This document shows positions 36,606-47,178 of a DNA stretch of 64,000 bases, one piece after another. Source of the DNA: Sulfuriferula multivorans. Lineage in GTDB: Bacteria > Pseudomonadota > Gammaproteobacteria > Burkholderiales > Sulfuriferulaceae. Position 1 is the first letter of the stretch. Each line of letters opens with the position of its first letter. The notes below the pieces were generated by a model. It was not told where the DNA came from, ran no database searches, and saw only the letters and a program-made list of their open reading frames with translations. A program made the translations under genes and the position numbers. The DNA lies in the NCBI RefSeq assembly GCF_003851125.1, contig NZ_BGOW01000027.1, forward strand, positions 1-64,000. The letters are read 5' to 3'.

Positions 36606-37232
36606 TTAGCGCCGCGCTTTAAGATTTGAAACCATCAAGGCTGCGGTTTCCTTATCCGAGGCTATCGCTGAAGCTTGCAGATGTTGAATGACACTTTGCT
36701 GATCGTCATTGCTGCGATTCTGGCTGAGTTTGAATTTTCCCTGAATTTCGGTGACTTCGATTTCGAAGCCGACAATCATATCCAAAAGTCGTGTTTTATT
36801 CTCGCGCATATAGCCCGTCTGCATAGTCTCTGGATAGTCCGCATCATGTACTGCAGTCAATTTATCGAGAATCTCCTCAAGTTGAGATTCCTCTTCAACT
36901 ATCCTCGCTCTGCCATATAAATGCACAACGGCATAATTCCAGGTAGGAACACCCGGCTTGGCATACCAGCCGGAAGATACATAAGCATGAGGCCCCTGAA
37001 AAACCGCCAGCGCCATCTGCCCTTGAGCCAAATGCTGCCATTGCGGATTGGCGCGCGCCATATGCCCAATCAGCTTGCCGTGAGGGCTCGCATCCTGTTC
37101 AAACAAAAACGGAAGATGGCTCACGAAAGGCAATCCTTCGTGTGTAGAAACAAGCGTTCCAAAGGAATAATCTTCAATAAGCGCCGTGAGCCGCTCCAAA
37201 TTTTCTTCCTTGAATTGCGATGGGATATACAT
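36606..37232 (-). CDS. PaiB-family FMN-binding protein
   Basis: A 208-residue protein of the PaiB/FMN-binding negative transcriptional regulator family (split-barrel flavin reductase fold). Blocks: MYIPSQFKEENLERLTALIEDYSFGTLVS, LPFVSHLPFLFEQ, HMARANPQWQ, VFQGPHAYVSSGWYAKPGVPTWNYAVVHLYGRARIVE. The ATG at 37230-37232 starts the conserved MYIP; a longer frame would overlap trpB. It lies between trpB and trpA in the same direction with gaps of 16 and 24 bases. B. subtilis PaiB affects sporulation and protease genes, but the role here is unknown. Confidence 0.88.
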   Translation of the reverse strand: MYIPSQFKEENLERLTALIEDYSFGTLVSTHEGLPFVSHLPFLFEQDASPHGKLIGHMARANPQWQHLAQGQMALAVFQGPHAYVSSGWYAKPGVPTWNYAVVHLYGRARIVEEESQLEEILDKLTAVHDADYPETMQTGYMRENKTRLLDMIVGFEIEVTEIQGKFKLSQNRSNDDQQSVIQHLQASAIASDKETAALMVSNLKARR

Positions 37233-37248
37233 GCAAGCCTCGCCCAGT

Positions 37249-38448
37249 CTACAGTTCAATTCCTGACAGCTTCGCCACGGTATTGATGTCCTTATCCCCG
37301 CGCCCGGACAGATTGACCAGCAGTACCTGATCCTTGCTCATGCCCGGCGCAATCTTGGCTGCATGAGCGAGTGCATGGCTGGATTCCAGCGCTGGAATGA
37401 TGCCTTCAAACCGGCATAAATCATGGAAGGCGCGCAGGGCTTCGTCGTCGTTGATGGCAACATACTCGGCGCGGCCGCTGTCTTTGAGCCAGGCGTGTTC
37501 GGGGCCGACGCCGGGGTAGTCCAGGCCGGCAGAAATCGAGTGGGTTTCGATGATCTGGCCGTTTTCGTCCTGCATCAGATAACTGCGGAAGCCGTGCAGC
37601 ACACCCGGAGTACCCGCGGACAGGGGCGCAGCATGGCGGCCTGTGGCAACACCGTCACCGCCAGCTTCGACACCGATCAAGCGTACGTTTTTGTGATCTA
37701 TGTATGGATAGAAAATTCCGATGGCATTGGAGCCGCCACCTACGCAGGCAATCACCGCGTCGGGCTGACGGCCAATCATGTCGGGCATTTGGGTAAGGCA
37801 TTCATCACCAATGACCGACTGGAAATCACGCACCAGCATGGGGTAAGGGTGCGGGCCCGCGGCAGTGCCAAGTATGTAGAAGGTAGATTCGACATTGGTG
37901 ACCCAGTCGCGCATGGCCTCGTTGAGTGCGTCCTTCAAGGTTTTGGAACCGGAAGACACCGGCACCACGGTGGCGCCGAGGAGCTTCATGCGAAACACAT
38001 TGGGCGACTGCCGCACCACATCATCGGCGCCCATGTAGACGACGCATTCCATGCCATAGCGTGCGGCGACAGTGGCGGAGGCGACGCCGTGCTGACCCGC
38101 GCCGGTTTCGGCGATGACGCGCTTCTTGCCCATGCGCCGCGCCAACAGCGCCTGACCAATCGTGTTGTTTATTTTGTGCGCGCCGGTGTGATTGAGGTCT
38201 TCGCGCTTGAGATAAATCTGTGCGCCACCCAAGTGCTCCGACCAGCGTTTGGCATGATAAATGGGGCTGGGGCGACCCACATAGTGCTTCAGCTCATGGC
38301 GGAATTCGGCCATGAAGGCAGCGTCCTTGCGCGCAAGCTCGTATTCGCGGCGCAGTTCGTCCAGCGCGGCGATCAGCGTTTCTGCCACGAAAATACCGCC
38401 GTAAGGGCCAAAATGCCCGCGTTCGTCCGGAAGTTCACCGATCCGCAT
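37249..38448 (-). CDS. trpB: tryptophan synthase beta subunit
   Basis: PLP enzyme that joins indole to serine to give tryptophan. 399 residues. The PLP lysine is in [10 protein letters not shown]; the glycine-rich phosphate site is [38 protein letters not shown] opens the catalytic region. Its start overlaps the trpF stop by 14 bases, so trpF and trpB are coupled. Confidence 0.97.
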   Translation of the reverse strand: MRIGELPDERGHFGPYGGIFVAETLIAALDELRREYELARKDAAFMAEFRHELKHYVGRPSPIYHAKRWSEHLGGAQIYLKREDLNHTGAHKINNTIGQALLARRMGKKRVIAETGAGQHGVASATVAARYGMECVVYMGADDVVRQSPNVFRMKLLGATVVPVSSGSKTLKDALNEAMRDWVTNVESTFYILGTAAGPHPYPMLVRDFQSVIGDECLTQMPDMIGRQPDAVIACVGGGSNAIGIFYPYIDHKNVRLIGVEAGGDGVATGRHAAPLSAGTPGVLHGFRSYLMQDENGQIIETHSISAGLDYPGVGPEHAWLKDSGRAEYVAINDDEALRAFHDLCRFEGIIPALESSHALAHAAKIAPGMSKDQVLLVNLSGRGDKDINTVAKLSGIEL

Positions 38449-39058
38449 TACCCACCTCTTGAATGAATTTCGCTACTTTAGCCGCGTCCTTGATGCCTTT
38501 ACTTGTTTCAACGCCGCTGGAAACATCCACCGCCCACGGGTGTACACTTTGCACTGCGTGGCGCACGTTTTCCGGGTCCAACCCGCCGGACAGTATCAGC
38601 GGCAGCGGCAGGTTTTCCGGAATCAGCGTCCAATCGAACGATAGCCCCGTACCGCCGGGCTGCCCGGGTACGAAGGCATCCAGCAGCAAACCCTGCGCAT
38701 CCGCATATAAAGCCGCATATTGTACCAAATTCAAGCCTGCCTTGACCCGCGCTGCCTTGATATAAGGTACACCAAACTGGCGGCAGTATTCGGGCGATTC
38801 ATCACCGTGGAACTGAAGCAGGTCGGGGCGCACATCCGTGAGCACTGTTTCCACTTGTGCCGGATCGGCATCCACAAACAACGCGACACGAGTAACAAAC
38901 GCGGGCAACGCCCGGCTGATGGTACGGCCCTGCTCCAGCGCGATGTGACGTGGGCTGGGCGGGTAAAACACCAGGCCGATGGCATCTGCGCCACAGCGGG
39001 CTGCGTGTACAGCATCGGCAACGCGGGTCAGGCCGCAGATTTTTATTCGGGTTCGCAT
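38435..39058 (-). CDS. trpF: phosphoribosylanthranilate isomerase
   Basis: Amadori rearrangement step of tryptophan synthesis. 207-residue TIM barrel with [13 protein letters not shown] (catalytic Cys), [12 protein letters not shown], and [11 protein letters not shown] near the end. ATG 39056-39058 is the start of MRTRIKICG; a further upstream in-frame ATG overlaps truA and is rejected. It follows truA by 13 bases. Confidence 0.95.
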   Translation of the reverse strand: MRTRIKICGLTRVADAVHAARCGADAIGLVFYPPSPRHIALEQGRTISRALPAFVTRVALFVDADPAQVETVLTDVRPDLLQFHGDESPEYCRQFGVPYIKAARVKAGLNLVQYAALYADAQGLLLDAFVPGQPGGTGLSFDWTLIPENLPLPLILSGGLDPENVRHAVQSVHPWAVDVSSGVETSKGIKDAAKVAKFIQEVGNADR

Positions 39059-39071
39059 GAAGGTAATGACT

Positions 39072-39848
39072 TTATAAATCAATGCGTTGTGATGTTGGCA
39101 AACCCCACTCATCAGCATATTGCACGGCGCTCAAGTATAACCCATCCGGCGCGAAGGTCGGCGCGGCCAGTTTGCGGTCGCGCTGTTGCAACAACTCGGC
39201 TACCCAGTGCGACGGATATCGGCCTTTGCCGACATATACCAGCGCACCGACGATGTTGCGAACCATGTGATGCAGGAAGGCATTGGCACTGAGGTCAAAG
39301 AGGATGCGGTCGCCATCGCGCCTGATTTCCAGGCTGCGTAGCTCGCGCACCGGCGATTTCGCCTGACAGGCAGCAGCCCGAAAGGCGCTGAAATCATGTG
39401 TTCCGATCAGCAATTGCGCCGCTTCATGCATGGGTTCGAGCGCTAATGGCGCATGAAACCAGCCTGCCTTACCCGCCTGCAAAGCCGGGCGCACCGGATG
39501 GTTGAGCAACACATAGCGGTAGCTGCGCGCCAATGCGCTAAAACGGGCATGGAATTCTTGCGTTACCACGCACGCCCACAGCACTGCCACGCTATCCGGC
39601 AGAAAGCTGTTGACGCCACGCACCCAGGCGCTGGCTGGGCGGTCGAATTGGGCATCAAAATGGACTACCTGCATGGCTGCATGGACACCCGCATCAGTAC
39701 GTCCCGCGGCGACAACCTCAACCGGGTGACCGGCGATACTCGTCAATGCGCGCTGTAATGCATCCTGTACGCTGCAGCCAGCGGATTGCGTCTGCCAGCC
39801 ACAAAAATTCCTGCCGTCATATTCCAGCCCGAGGGCTATTCTTACCAT
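39072..39848 (-). CDS. truA: tRNA pseudouridine(38-40) synthase
   Basis: Makes pseudouridine at positions 38-40 of tRNA anticodon arms. 258 residues. The catalytic Asp is in VAAGRTDAGVHAAMQV; RIALGLEYDGRNFCGWQTQ opens the protein and FLHHMVRNIVGALVYVGKG is the conserved C-terminal block. It is located between fimV and trpF, as in Pseudomonas and other relatives. Confidence 0.96.
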   Translation of the reverse strand: MVRIALGLEYDGRNFCGWQTQSAGCSVQDALQRALTSIAGHPVEVVAAGRTDAGVHAAMQVVHFDAQFDRPASAWVRGVNSFLPDSVAVLWACVVTQEFHARFSALARSYRYVLLNHPVRPALQAGKAGWFHAPLALEPMHEAAQLLIGTHDFSAFRAAACQAKSPVRELRSLEIRRDGDRILFDLSANAFLHHMVRNIVGALVYVGKGRYPSHWVAELLQQRDRKLAAPTFAPDGLYLSAVQYADEWGLPTSQRIDL

Positions 39849-39855
39849 GACATAT

Positions 39856-40509
39856 CTACCAGAGCGTAACGGCGCCGCCGACTAGCGCTACAAACATGCA
39901 TAGATAATCAGTCCATCCCATGGTCCGATCCGGCAATTCGACCTGCGACTGCGTATCAACGGGTAATACCGAGTTTAACTGCAATGCTTCCAGTCGCTGT
40001 TTCATATTGGTTGTCCGGGTATTGCCCAAAGCGGTCTCGGCATAGTGCAGTGTAAGCCAGAGACGCACGGCGATGCGTTCCGCATCCACGCCAAACCATT
40101 GCAGCGGACTTAAAATCCGGTATATGCCCAACAGTAAATCATCACGAGGAATGCTTCGCATCAGTATGGAAAGTGCAGCAAGCAGCAGGACCATACGCAC
40201 CAGGCGCAATATTCCGTACTGCAAACCTTGCACGCTTGGACTGAAACTACCTAGCACTGTGGATATATTTTCACCCGGCAGCGTATAGGCATATATCGCC
40301 AGCAATGTGAGCAGCAGCCAGCGGGTGCGGCGCAGGTAGCGTAGAAATTGAGCCATGGCAGCACCCCGCAGCCAGGACAGCAATCCCAGTGCTGCCAGTC
40401 CGAGCATCGAAGGAGGTGCGAATTCAAGCCATACAACAAAAAACAGCCACAGCACGATGGCTGTGGCTGGATGAAGTTTGCAACGAGTCGAATCTATGAT
40501 GCGATGCAT
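39856..40509 (-). CDS. CbiQ/EcfT-like membrane protein, uncertain
   Basis: A 217-residue membrane protein with about five hydrophobic segments (ATAIVLWLFFVVWLEFA, MLGLAALGLLSWL, WLLLTLLAIYAYTLPG, GILRLVRMVLLLAALSILMRS, and a final YLCMFVALVGGAVTLW). The cytoplasmic IYRILSPLQWFGVDAERIAVRLWLTLHYAETAL resembles the coupling helices of ECF transporter T components (CbiQ). No ECF ATPase or S component is nearby. Its start overlaps the fimV stop by one base. The family call is tentative; it could simply be an unassigned membrane protein. Confidence 0.6.
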   Translation of the reverse strand: MHRIIDSTRCKLHPATAIVLWLFFVVWLEFAPPSMLGLAALGLLSWLRGAAMAQFLRYLRRTRWLLLTLLAIYAYTLPGENISTVLGSFSPSVQGLQYGILRLVRMVLLLAALSILMRSIPRDDLLLGIYRILSPLQWFGVDAERIAVRLWLTLHYAETALGNTRTTNMKQRLEALQLNSVLPVDTQSQVELPDRTMGWTDYLCMFVALVGGAVTLW

Positions 40510-43196
40510 CAGCCTATCTGGGCCAGGAGCATTTGCGCATCCTCTTTTTGCGTTGGGTTTCCTTCCTGCATCACTTCCTGCAGAATTTCACGGGCATTTT
40601 CCTTGTCACCCATTTCATGGTAAACGCGTGCCAGGTCAAGTTTGGTTGCTGCTTCCTGGAAGGCCTCGTCCGGTTCACCCGCAGCCTGACTCATGTCACC
40701 AATGTCATTCAAATCCAGGCTGATATCAGAAAAATCCAAATCCGCAGCCGAATCCGGCGACGTCAGAGGCGCTTCAGGTTCAGGCAAGTCAAAGTCAAAA
40801 TCCAGTCCTGACTCATTCGCGTTGGTTGATTCGAGTGGTGCAGGAGCAGGCTGGCTGCCAAAATCATGGGCAGCAAAGTCGAGATCAGGGAAGTTCAACT
40901 CATCATGAGCAACAGAACCTACCTGGATATCTTCATCCGCATCTGAAGCCACCATCGAATCCAGATCATGAAATACCGAGTCTTCATGCGCTGCATGTTT
41001 TTCTACTGCGTCGGCGATAATCCCCTGTTCTGCATTAGACGTAAAATCCAGGCTGTGGTCTATCGGCGCATCTGCAGCATCCACATCTGCAATGTTGAAA
41101 TTGTGTGAAAAATCCGGCGCAGCATCGCCATGAATTTCCTCGCTTGCGGGAGGCGCATCACCATCTTCTGCACGCCTGCGCGAAGCCAGAGCAACGGTTG
41201 CCATGCCAGCGGCGACCACGACTGCTGCTGCGGGGTCCCTATTTTCACCTGATTGCTGCGCTGCGCCAATATGGCTGGCTTCGCCAGTATTGTTGTACAG
41301 CGGATTATTGGGATCCAGCTTGCGTCCCAGTTCAGCCGCCTTTGCCCACACAGGGGTCATCTCCCCGCCCAGTGCTGCATACAGCTCAGTGGCTACCGAC
41401 TCAAACGCAGGCAGGTTTTTGCGCGCTGCATAGATTTCCAGTAACTTGAGGTGAATTTCATGCCGGCCCGGATCTTTGGTCAACGCTTCCTTGAGGATTT
41501 CCTCAGCTTGCGCATCACGTCCATAAGCCATGTAAACCTCGGCTTCGGCGATCGGATCCACATCATGAGTATCAATAGTTCCCAGCCCGGCCTGACTGAA
41601 GTCAGTAAGGAATGAGGTGTTGTTGGTATTCACTGCACCGCCGCCCTGGGTTCCAAAGACGGTATTGGCTCTGATGTCGGTGCCAGCCATGATGCTGTCT
41701 TCAAAATTTGACAGCCCCTTGCGCTTGCGTTTGCCATGCATCATGAATGCGAGCAGGGCCAGCAACAGTGCAGCCAAGGCGCCACCGCCAAGGTAGAGCG
41801 GATTAATATTTTCATACCAGCTTGGCCCCGCGCTTGCGGGCATGGGTGCTGGCGTCGGCACAACCGGCTTGGGTACCGTTGCTGTCTGTGCCGGCGGAGT
41901 GGCTGGCTTGACGGCTGCAGGCGCAGCAACGGGCGGCATTACCTGGGTCGATTCTGCAGCAGGGGCTGCAGTGGAGCCAGCCTTGGCTGCATTTTTTTGC
42001 AGTTCTGCCAGCGCCTGGCTCTTGATATCCAGCAACCGCTGCATGTCCTGGATATTTTTCTCCAGGGCAGCTACACGGTTGTTGGCATCCTGCAAAGCTT
42101 TTTTCTGGGCAGCAGCATCTTCCTGCAGGGCATTAAGTTTGTCCTGGGTAGCTGCTACCTGCTTGGCATCTTTGCCGGATGCCGGCTGTTTCCCGGTGGC
42201 TGGAGCTTCTCCTTTGGAGAGCGTCAGCACGTCCTTGCCGGCTTGCATCTGAGCAGCCTTATCTTCCACCTTGGGCATGATCTTGCCGACAGCCTGTGCG
42301 GATTTCTCCGGCGCTGCCGTTCCCTGGGCGACTTCTCCGGCCAGCTTCTGACGATAGCTTTGCCAATCGGCTGATTGCAGTTTGATATCGCGCGCGGCTT
42401 CTGCCACAGGAATCGCGGCTATTTGCTCCGGGCTCGGTACTTTAAGAATCTTGCCGGTTTTGAGCCGGTTCATGTTATCGCCAGCGAAAGCCTTGCGATT
42501 TTCGCGGTACAAGCCAACCAGCATCTGTTCGAGATTGACGCCATCCGGTTTGGTTTGACTGGCGATGGACGACAGCGTGTCTCCCCGTTTGACCGGGCCG
42601 TAAGATTGCTTGGTTGTTTTTTCGGCAGCTTGAGCGGATTTGCGAGTTGCCGTCGCTCCGCCCGTTGTTTTGGATCCCATCGAAGAGGAAGGCTTGGTCT
42701 CTGCCGACGACTCTGCGGATTTCCCGGATTCGTTGCCGCCAGTGCTGGCCGAGTTAACTTCCAATGGTGACACCGGCGTTTGTGCAGCCGTCATGCCTGG
42801 AGGATCAAGTAAAACCGTATATTCGCGAACCATTCGACCGGTTGCCCAGTCAAGCTCGATGAGCATGTCCAGAAAAGGATCGTTGATTGGCTTGCTCGAG
42901 GTTATTTTCAATACTGCGCGGCCATTGGGCTTTTTATCAACCGTAAACTTAAGGTTGTATAGCACCGCTGCCGGATCAATTTTAGCTTCGCGGAACGCAT
43001 CATTACCCGCGAGGCGGGCAGACAATGCATCAAGCTCGGACTTGTCCCTGGCGAGCAACTCGATTTCTGCGTTAAGAGGCTGTCCCAGCGCCGATCTGAC
43101 GGACAGCTTCCCCAGTCCGGCCGCATGTGAAGTCAATGGCAGCAACATCAACATGCCTGCCGACAGATAACTCGCAATGATCTTTTTTTGACTCAT
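40509..43196 (-). CDS. fimV: FimV-family peptidoglycan-binding protein
   Basis: An 895-residue inner-membrane protein needed in relatives for type IV pilus assembly, twitching and polar organisation. Signal peptide (LSAGMLMLLPLTSHAAG); an N-terminal FimV domain (LGKLSVRSALGQPLNAEIELLARDK..); a periplasmic LysM near residues 200-260 (YGPVKRGDTLSSIASQT); a coiled coil (about 345-405); Pro/Ala linker; one transmembrane helix (LGGGALAALLLALLAFMMHGKRKRK). The long acidic cytoplasmic part has a TPR-like segment (MAYGRDAQAEEILKEALTKDPGRHEIHLKLLEIYAARK) and the conserved FimV C-terminus (KLDLARVYHEMGDKENAREILQEVMQEG). An 82-base gap separates it from usg. Confidence 0.93.
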   Translation of the reverse strand: MSQKKIIASYLSAGMLMLLPLTSHAAGLGKLSVRSALGQPLNAEIELLARDKSELDALSARLAGNDAFREAKIDPAAVLYNLKFTVDKKPNGRAVLKITSSKPINDPFLDMLIELDWATGRMVREYTVLLDPPGMTAAQTPVSPLEVNSASTGGNESGKSAESSAETKPSSSMGSKTTGGATATRKSAQAAEKTTKQSYGPVKRGDTLSSIASQTKPDGVNLEQMLVGLYRENRKAFAGDNMNRLKTGKILKVPSPEQIAAIPVAEAARDIKLQSADWQSYRQKLAGEVAQGTAAPEKSAQAVGKIMPKVEDKAAQMQAGKDVLTLSKGEAPATGKQPASGKDAKQVAATQDKLNALQEDAAAQKKALQDANNRVAALEKNIQDMQRLLDIKSQALAELQKNAAKAGSTAAPAAESTQVMPPVAAPAAVKPATPPAQTATVPKPVVPTPAPMPASAGPSWYENINPLYLGGGALAALLLALLAFMMHGKRKRKGLSNFEDSIMAGTDIRANTVFGTQGGGAVNTNNTSFLTDFSQAGLGTIDTHDVDPIAEAEVYMAYGRDAQAEEILKEALTKDPGRHEIHLKLLEIYAARKNLPAFESVATELYAALGGEMTPVWAKAAELGRKLDPNNPLYNNTGEASHIGAAQQSGENRDPAAAVVVAAGMATVALASRRRAEDGDAPPASEEIHGDAAPDFSHNFNIADVDAADAPIDHSLDFTSNAEQGIIADAVEKHAAHEDSVFHDLDSMVASDADEDIQVGSVAHDELNFPDLDFAAHDFGSQPAPAPLESTNANESGLDFDFDLPEPEAPLTSPDSAADLDFSDISLDLNDIGDMSQAAGEPDEAFQEAATKLDLARVYHEMGDKENAREILQEVMQEGNPTQKEDAQMLLAQIG

Positions 43197-43278
43197 GCCA
43201 ATCCCTCGTTACTGAAGACTTTTATCAAGAACTTCATGTAGTTATATTGTGAATTTAAAGCCAACCATATCAATACGC

Positions 43279-44301
43279 TTATTTCAGATATTTTTCAATA
43301 AAAATTTCTGCAATGTTGACACAATTCAGGGCCGTTCCAGCCCGTACATTGTCAGCAACAATCCACATATTCAATCCGTTAGGATGCGAAATATCCGCAC
43401 GGATACGGCCTACCAACACATCATTTTGTGCCGCTGCATCAAGCGGCGTCGGGAAACTGCCATCCTCGCGTTCGTCTATTACGGTCACACCCGGCGTATT
43501 CTTTAGTAAATCGCGTGCGGTCGCTGCGCTTATGCTGTTGCGCGTCTCAATGTGCACTGCCTGAGCATGCCCATAAAACACAGGTACGCGCACCGTAGTC
43601 GGGTTGATTGCCACGCTTTCATCGGCCAGCACACGTTGGGTTTCATTCACCATTTTCATTTCTTCCACCGTGTAACCATTGTCCAAAAAGGCCCCAATTT
43701 GCGGCAGAAGATTGAATGCTATCCGTTTTGGATAAACGTTATTTTCGGTTTCCGACAGATTAAAAATGGCGCGGGTCTGATCAGCCAATTCATTGATGGC
43801 TTCTTTGCCGCTACCCGATACAGACTGGAAAGAGACCACATTGATGCGGCTGATGCCAGCTGCGTCGTAAATCGGTTTGAGGGCTTTCAGCAAATGTATG
43901 GTTGCAGCATTGGGACTGGCGATCAGCTTGCGTGGCAAATAATCTGCGATGCTGTCCGGATTCACCTCCGCCACGACCAGCGGCACCGCTGCATCCGTGC
44001 GGAATTGCGGGCTGCTGTCGATCACCACGCAGCCAGCCGCTGCGGCCTTGGCGGCATAATGCGCTGCCGCTTCAGCGCCTGCTGCAAACAATGCAATGCG
44101 CACTTGGGTAAAATCAAATTGCTCGGCATCCTGAACCACGATATCGCGTCCGGCAATGCTGATTTCCTCACCTACGGACAGGCTGGGCGACAGCAAATAT
44201 AACTTGCCCAATGGGAAATCGCGTTCGGACAAATGTTCCAGTATTGCCTCACCGACCAGGCTGGTCGCGCCAAGGACGGCGACATCCACTTTTTTCGGCA
44301 T
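43279..44301 (-). CDS. usg: Asd-like protein without catalytic cysteine (Usg type)
   Basis: A 340-residue homologue of aspartate-semialdehyde dehydrogenase. The nucleotide-binding VAVLGATSLVGEAILEHL is intact, but the active-site block reads SPNAAT at 129-134, with Ala132 in place of the nucleophilic Cys of PNCST. It is therefore unlikely to reduce aspartyl phosphate and matches the Usg proteins next to fimV in Pseudomonas and E. coli. I use ATG 44299-44301, which overlaps the true asd stop. Function unknown. Confidence 0.9.
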   Translation of the reverse strand: MPKKVDVAVLGATSLVGEAILEHLSERDFPLGKLYLLSPSLSVGEEISIAGRDIVVQDAEQFDFTQVRIALFAAGAEAAAHYAAKAAAAGCVVIDSSPQFRTDAAVPLVVAEVNPDSIADYLPRKLIASPNAATIHLLKALKPIYDAAGISRINVVSFQSVSGSGKEAINELADQTRAIFNLSETENNVYPKRIAFNLLPQIGAFLDNGYTVEEMKMVNETQRVLADESVAINPTTVRVPVFYGHAQAVHIETRNSISAATARDLLKNTPGVTVIDEREDGSFPTPLDAAAQNDVLVGRIRADISHPNGLNMWIVADNVRAGTALNCVNIAEIFIEKYLK

Positions 44302-45413
44302 CAAGCTTCTACCAGTATGCGCAACATGCGCCGCAACGGTTCGGCAGCACCCCACAGCAACTGGTCGCCCACCGTGAAGGCAGACAGGTATTCGCCGCCC
44401 ATGTAGAGCTTGCGCATGCGGCCTACCGGCACGGTCAACGTGCCGGTCACGGCGGTGGGGGTAAGATCGGTCATGCTCGCCTGGCGCTGGTTGGGCACGA
44501 CCTTCACCCAGTCGTTATGGGAAGCGACGATGGCTTCTATCTCATCCATCGGTACGTCTTTTTTCAGCTTCACGGTCAACGCCTGGCTATGGCAGCGCAT
44601 TGCGCCGATGCGTACGCACAAGCCATCTATGGCAATGGCATCGTCGCTGCGGCCAAGTATCTTGTTGGTCTCGGCACGCGCTTTCCATTCTTCCTTGCTC
44701 TGGCCGTTGCCCAGGTCTTTGTCGATCCACGGGATCAGACTGCCTGCCAGCGGAACGCCGAAATTGGCGGTAGGAAAGCTGTTGTCGCGTAGTGTGCCGG
44801 CAACTTCGCGGTCGATGTCGAGTATGGCGGAGGCCGGGTCGTCCAGCAGCGTTTTCGCAACCCGGTGCGCTTCACCCATCTGGCTGAGCAATTCGCGCAT
44901 GTTCTGAGCACCGGCACCCGACGCAGCCTGATAGGTCATCGCGCTGATCCAGTCCACCAGGTCTTCGCGAAACAGGCCGCCCAGCGCCATCAGCATCAGC
45001 GAAACCGTACAGTTGCCGCCGATGAAATCCCTGCCGCCCTTGGCCAGCGCATCCTGGATGACGTGTTGGTTGACCGGGTCGAGAATAATGACGCTGCCCG
45101 CTTCCATACGCAACGTGGAAGCGGCATCGATCCAGTAGCCTTTCCAGCCGGCGGCGCGCAGCTTGCCGAAGATTTCACTGGTGTAGTCGCCGCCCTGGGT
45201 GGAAATGATGGCGTCCATCGCGCGCAGCTCATCCAGATTGCGGGCATCTTTCAATGCGGGAACGTCCTTGCCGATATCGGGGCCTTTGCCTCCCACCTGC
45301 GAGGTGGTGAAAAATACCGGCTCGATCACGTCGAAATCGCGCTCCTCGCGCATGCGCTGCATCAGCACCGAACCGACCATGCCGCGCCAGCCAACCAGAC
45401 CTACTCGCATCAT
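44301..45413 (-). CDS. asd: aspartate-semialdehyde dehydrogenase
   Basis: Reduces aspartyl-4-phosphate to the semialdehyde for lysine, threonine, methionine and diaminopimelate. 370 residues of the Gram-negative type. [20 protein letters not shown] binds NADP; the catalytic Cys135 is in [25 protein letters not shown] is the conserved C-terminal part with the active-site His. It is intact, unlike its neighbour usg. It follows leuB by 30 bases. Confidence 0.96.
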   Translation of the reverse strand: MMRVGLVGWRGMVGSVLMQRMREERDFDVIEPVFFTTSQVGGKGPDIGKDVPALKDARNLDELRAMDAIISTQGGDYTSEIFGKLRAAGWKGYWIDAASTLRMEAGSVIILDPVNQHVIQDALAKGGRDFIGGNCTVSLMLMALGGLFREDLVDWISAMTYQAASGAGAQNMRELLSQMGEAHRVAKTLLDDPASAILDIDREVAGTLRDNSFPTANFGVPLAGSLIPWIDKDLGNGQSKEEWKARAETNKILGRSDDAIAIDGLCVRIGAMRCHSQALTVKLKKDVPMDEIEAIVASHNDWVKVVPNQRQASMTDLTPTAVTGTLTVPVGRMRKLYMGGEYLSAFTVGDQLLWGAAEPLRRMLRILVEA

Positions 45414-45443
45414 TTTATGTGTCTCCTGTTGTTCTATTTTCGG

Positions 45444-46508
45444 TCACAGCGCGGCAAGCACTGCGTCGCCCATGGCCGCGCAACCCACTCGGGTGGTGCC
45501 GGGCGTGTAAATATCGGCGGTGCGCAGCCCCTGGCTAATCACTTTTTTGACCGCATTCTCAATGCGGTCGGCCACACCATCGTGGCCGAAGGTATAGCGC
45601 ATCATCATCGCGGCGGAAAGTATCGTGGCGAGCGGATTAGCGATGTCCTTGCCGGCAATATCCGGCGCCGAACCGTGGATGGGCTCGTACATGCCCTTGC
45701 GGCTCTCGTCCAGCGACGCTGAACCAAGCATGCCGATGGAGCCGGTGAGCATGGAGGCCTCGTCGGAAAGGATATCGCCAAAGATATTTCCGGTGAGGAT
45801 CACATCGAACTGCTTCGGGTTGCGCACCAGTTGCATGGCTGCGTTGTCCACGTACATGTGCGACAGTGCCACCTCGGGATATTGCCGGGCGGTCTCGATC
45901 ACCACCTCGCGCCACAGCTCGCTGGTTTCCAGCACGTTGGCTTTTTCCACCGAGCACAGTTTCTTGCCGCGCTTCATGGCGATCTGGAAACCGATGTGCG
46001 CGACGCGCCGCACTTCCGACTCACTGTAGCGCATGGTGTTGTAGCCTTCGCGCTCGCCCGCCTCGTTGACATGGATGCCACGCGGCTGGCCGAAGTAGAG
46101 GTCGCCGGTAAGCTCGCGCACGATCATCAGATCCAGCCCCGCCACCACTTCCGGTTTGAGCGTGGAAGCATCAGCCAGCTCCGGATAGAGCGTGGCCGGA
46201 CGCAGGTTGGCGAACAGGTTGAGTTCCTTGCGGATGCGCAGCAAGCCCTGCTCCGGGCGCATCGGGCGCGGCAGCGTATCGTACTGATAGCCACCCACCG
46301 CACCGAGCAGAATTGCGTCGGATTCGCGAGCAAGCTTGAGTGTAGCGTCCGGCAATGGATCGCCAGCGGCGTCATACCCCGCCCCACCGATGGCGGCATG
46401 TTCCATCTCGATCCTGAAGCCGTCGCTATTCAGCGCCTGCAACACCTTCACTGCCTGGGCGGTTACTTCGGGACCGATACCGTCGCCGGGCAATACTGCG
46501 ATTTTCAT
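45444..46508 (-). CDS. leuB: 3-isopropylmalate dehydrogenase
   Basis: Oxidative decarboxylation of 3-isopropylmalate in leucine synthesis. 354 residues. Blocks: [55 protein letters not shown], and [25 protein letters not shown] with the metal-binding aspartates. It lies 31 bases after leuD in a leuC-lipoprotein-leuD-leuB-asd series. Confidence 0.96.
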   Translation of the reverse strand: MKIAVLPGDGIGPEVTAQAVKVLQALNSDGFRIEMEHAAIGGAGYDAAGDPLPDATLKLARESDAILLGAVGGYQYDTLPRPMRPEQGLLRIRKELNLFANLRPATLYPELADASTLKPEVVAGLDLMIVRELTGDLYFGQPRGIHVNEAGEREGYNTMRYSESEVRRVAHIGFQIAMKRGKKLCSVEKANVLETSELWREVVIETARQYPEVALSHMYVDNAAMQLVRNPKQFDVILTGNIFGDILSDEASMLTGSIGMLGSASLDESRKGMYEPIHGSAPDIAGKDIANPLATILSAAMMMRYTFGHDGVADRIENAVKKVISQGLRTADIYTPGTTRVGCAAMGDAVLAAL

Positions 46509-46539
46509 AAGGATTCTTTCAATTCAAAATCAGAAAAAA

Positions 46540-47178
46540 CTACACAAACAGCCACGGCGCTTCCGCCTTGCGCCGTTCTTCATAAGCCTTGATCTTGTCC
46601 GCTTGTTGCAGGGTCAGGCCGATATCGTCGAGACCGTTAAGTAGGCAATACTTGCGGTGCGCATCCACGTCGAAACCGAAGGACTCGCCAGCGGGCGTGG
46701 TAACGTTCTGCCGTTCCAGATCCACCTGCAGGGCGTAACCGGGCGTCGCTTCGGTTTCACGGAACAACTGATCGACGATGGCCGCGTCCAGCACGATAGG
46801 CAGCAGACCGTTCTTGAAGCAGTTGTTATAGAAAATATCCGCAAAACTGGGCGCGATGAGGGCGCGCAAGCCAAAATCCTCCAGCGCCCACGGCGCGTGT
46901 TCGCGGCTCGATCCGCAGCCGAAGTTCTCGCGCGCAAGCAGCACCTGCGCACCCTGGTAACGCGGCTGGTTGAGCACGAAATCCGGATTTTTCGGGCGAT
47001 TACTGGCATCCTGCCCCGGCTCGCCATGGTCGAGATAACGCCATTCATCGAACAGATTTTGGCCGAAACCGCTACGCTTGATGGATTTCAGGAACTGCTT
47101 GGGAATGATGGCATCGGTATCCACATTGGCGCGGTCGAGCGGCACCACCAAGCCGTCTAGTAGGGTAAATGCACGCAT
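46540..47178 (-). CDS. leuD: 3-isopropylmalate dehydratase small subunit
   Basis: Small subunit of the aconitase-like isomerase that converts 2- to 3-isopropylmalate. 212 residues. [20 protein letters not shown] and [20 protein letters not shown] are the family signatures. Its ATG overlaps the TAA of the small lipoprotein gene upstream (TAATG), so the two are coupled. Confidence 0.96.
   Translation of the reverse strand: MRAFTLLDGLVVPLDRANVDTDAIIPKQFLKSIKRSGFGQNLFDEWRYLDHGEPGQDASNRPKNPDFVLNQPRYQGAQVLLARENFGCGSSREHAPWALEDFGLRALIAPSFADIFYNNCFKNGLLPIVLDAAIVDQLFRETEATPGYALQVDLERQNVTTPAGESFGFDVDAHRKYCLLNGLDDIGLTLQQADKIKAYEERRKAEAPWLFV

Noticed and set aside
37423-38466. A 347-codon plus-strand frame
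   Set aside because: Antisense to trpB with no domain of its own.
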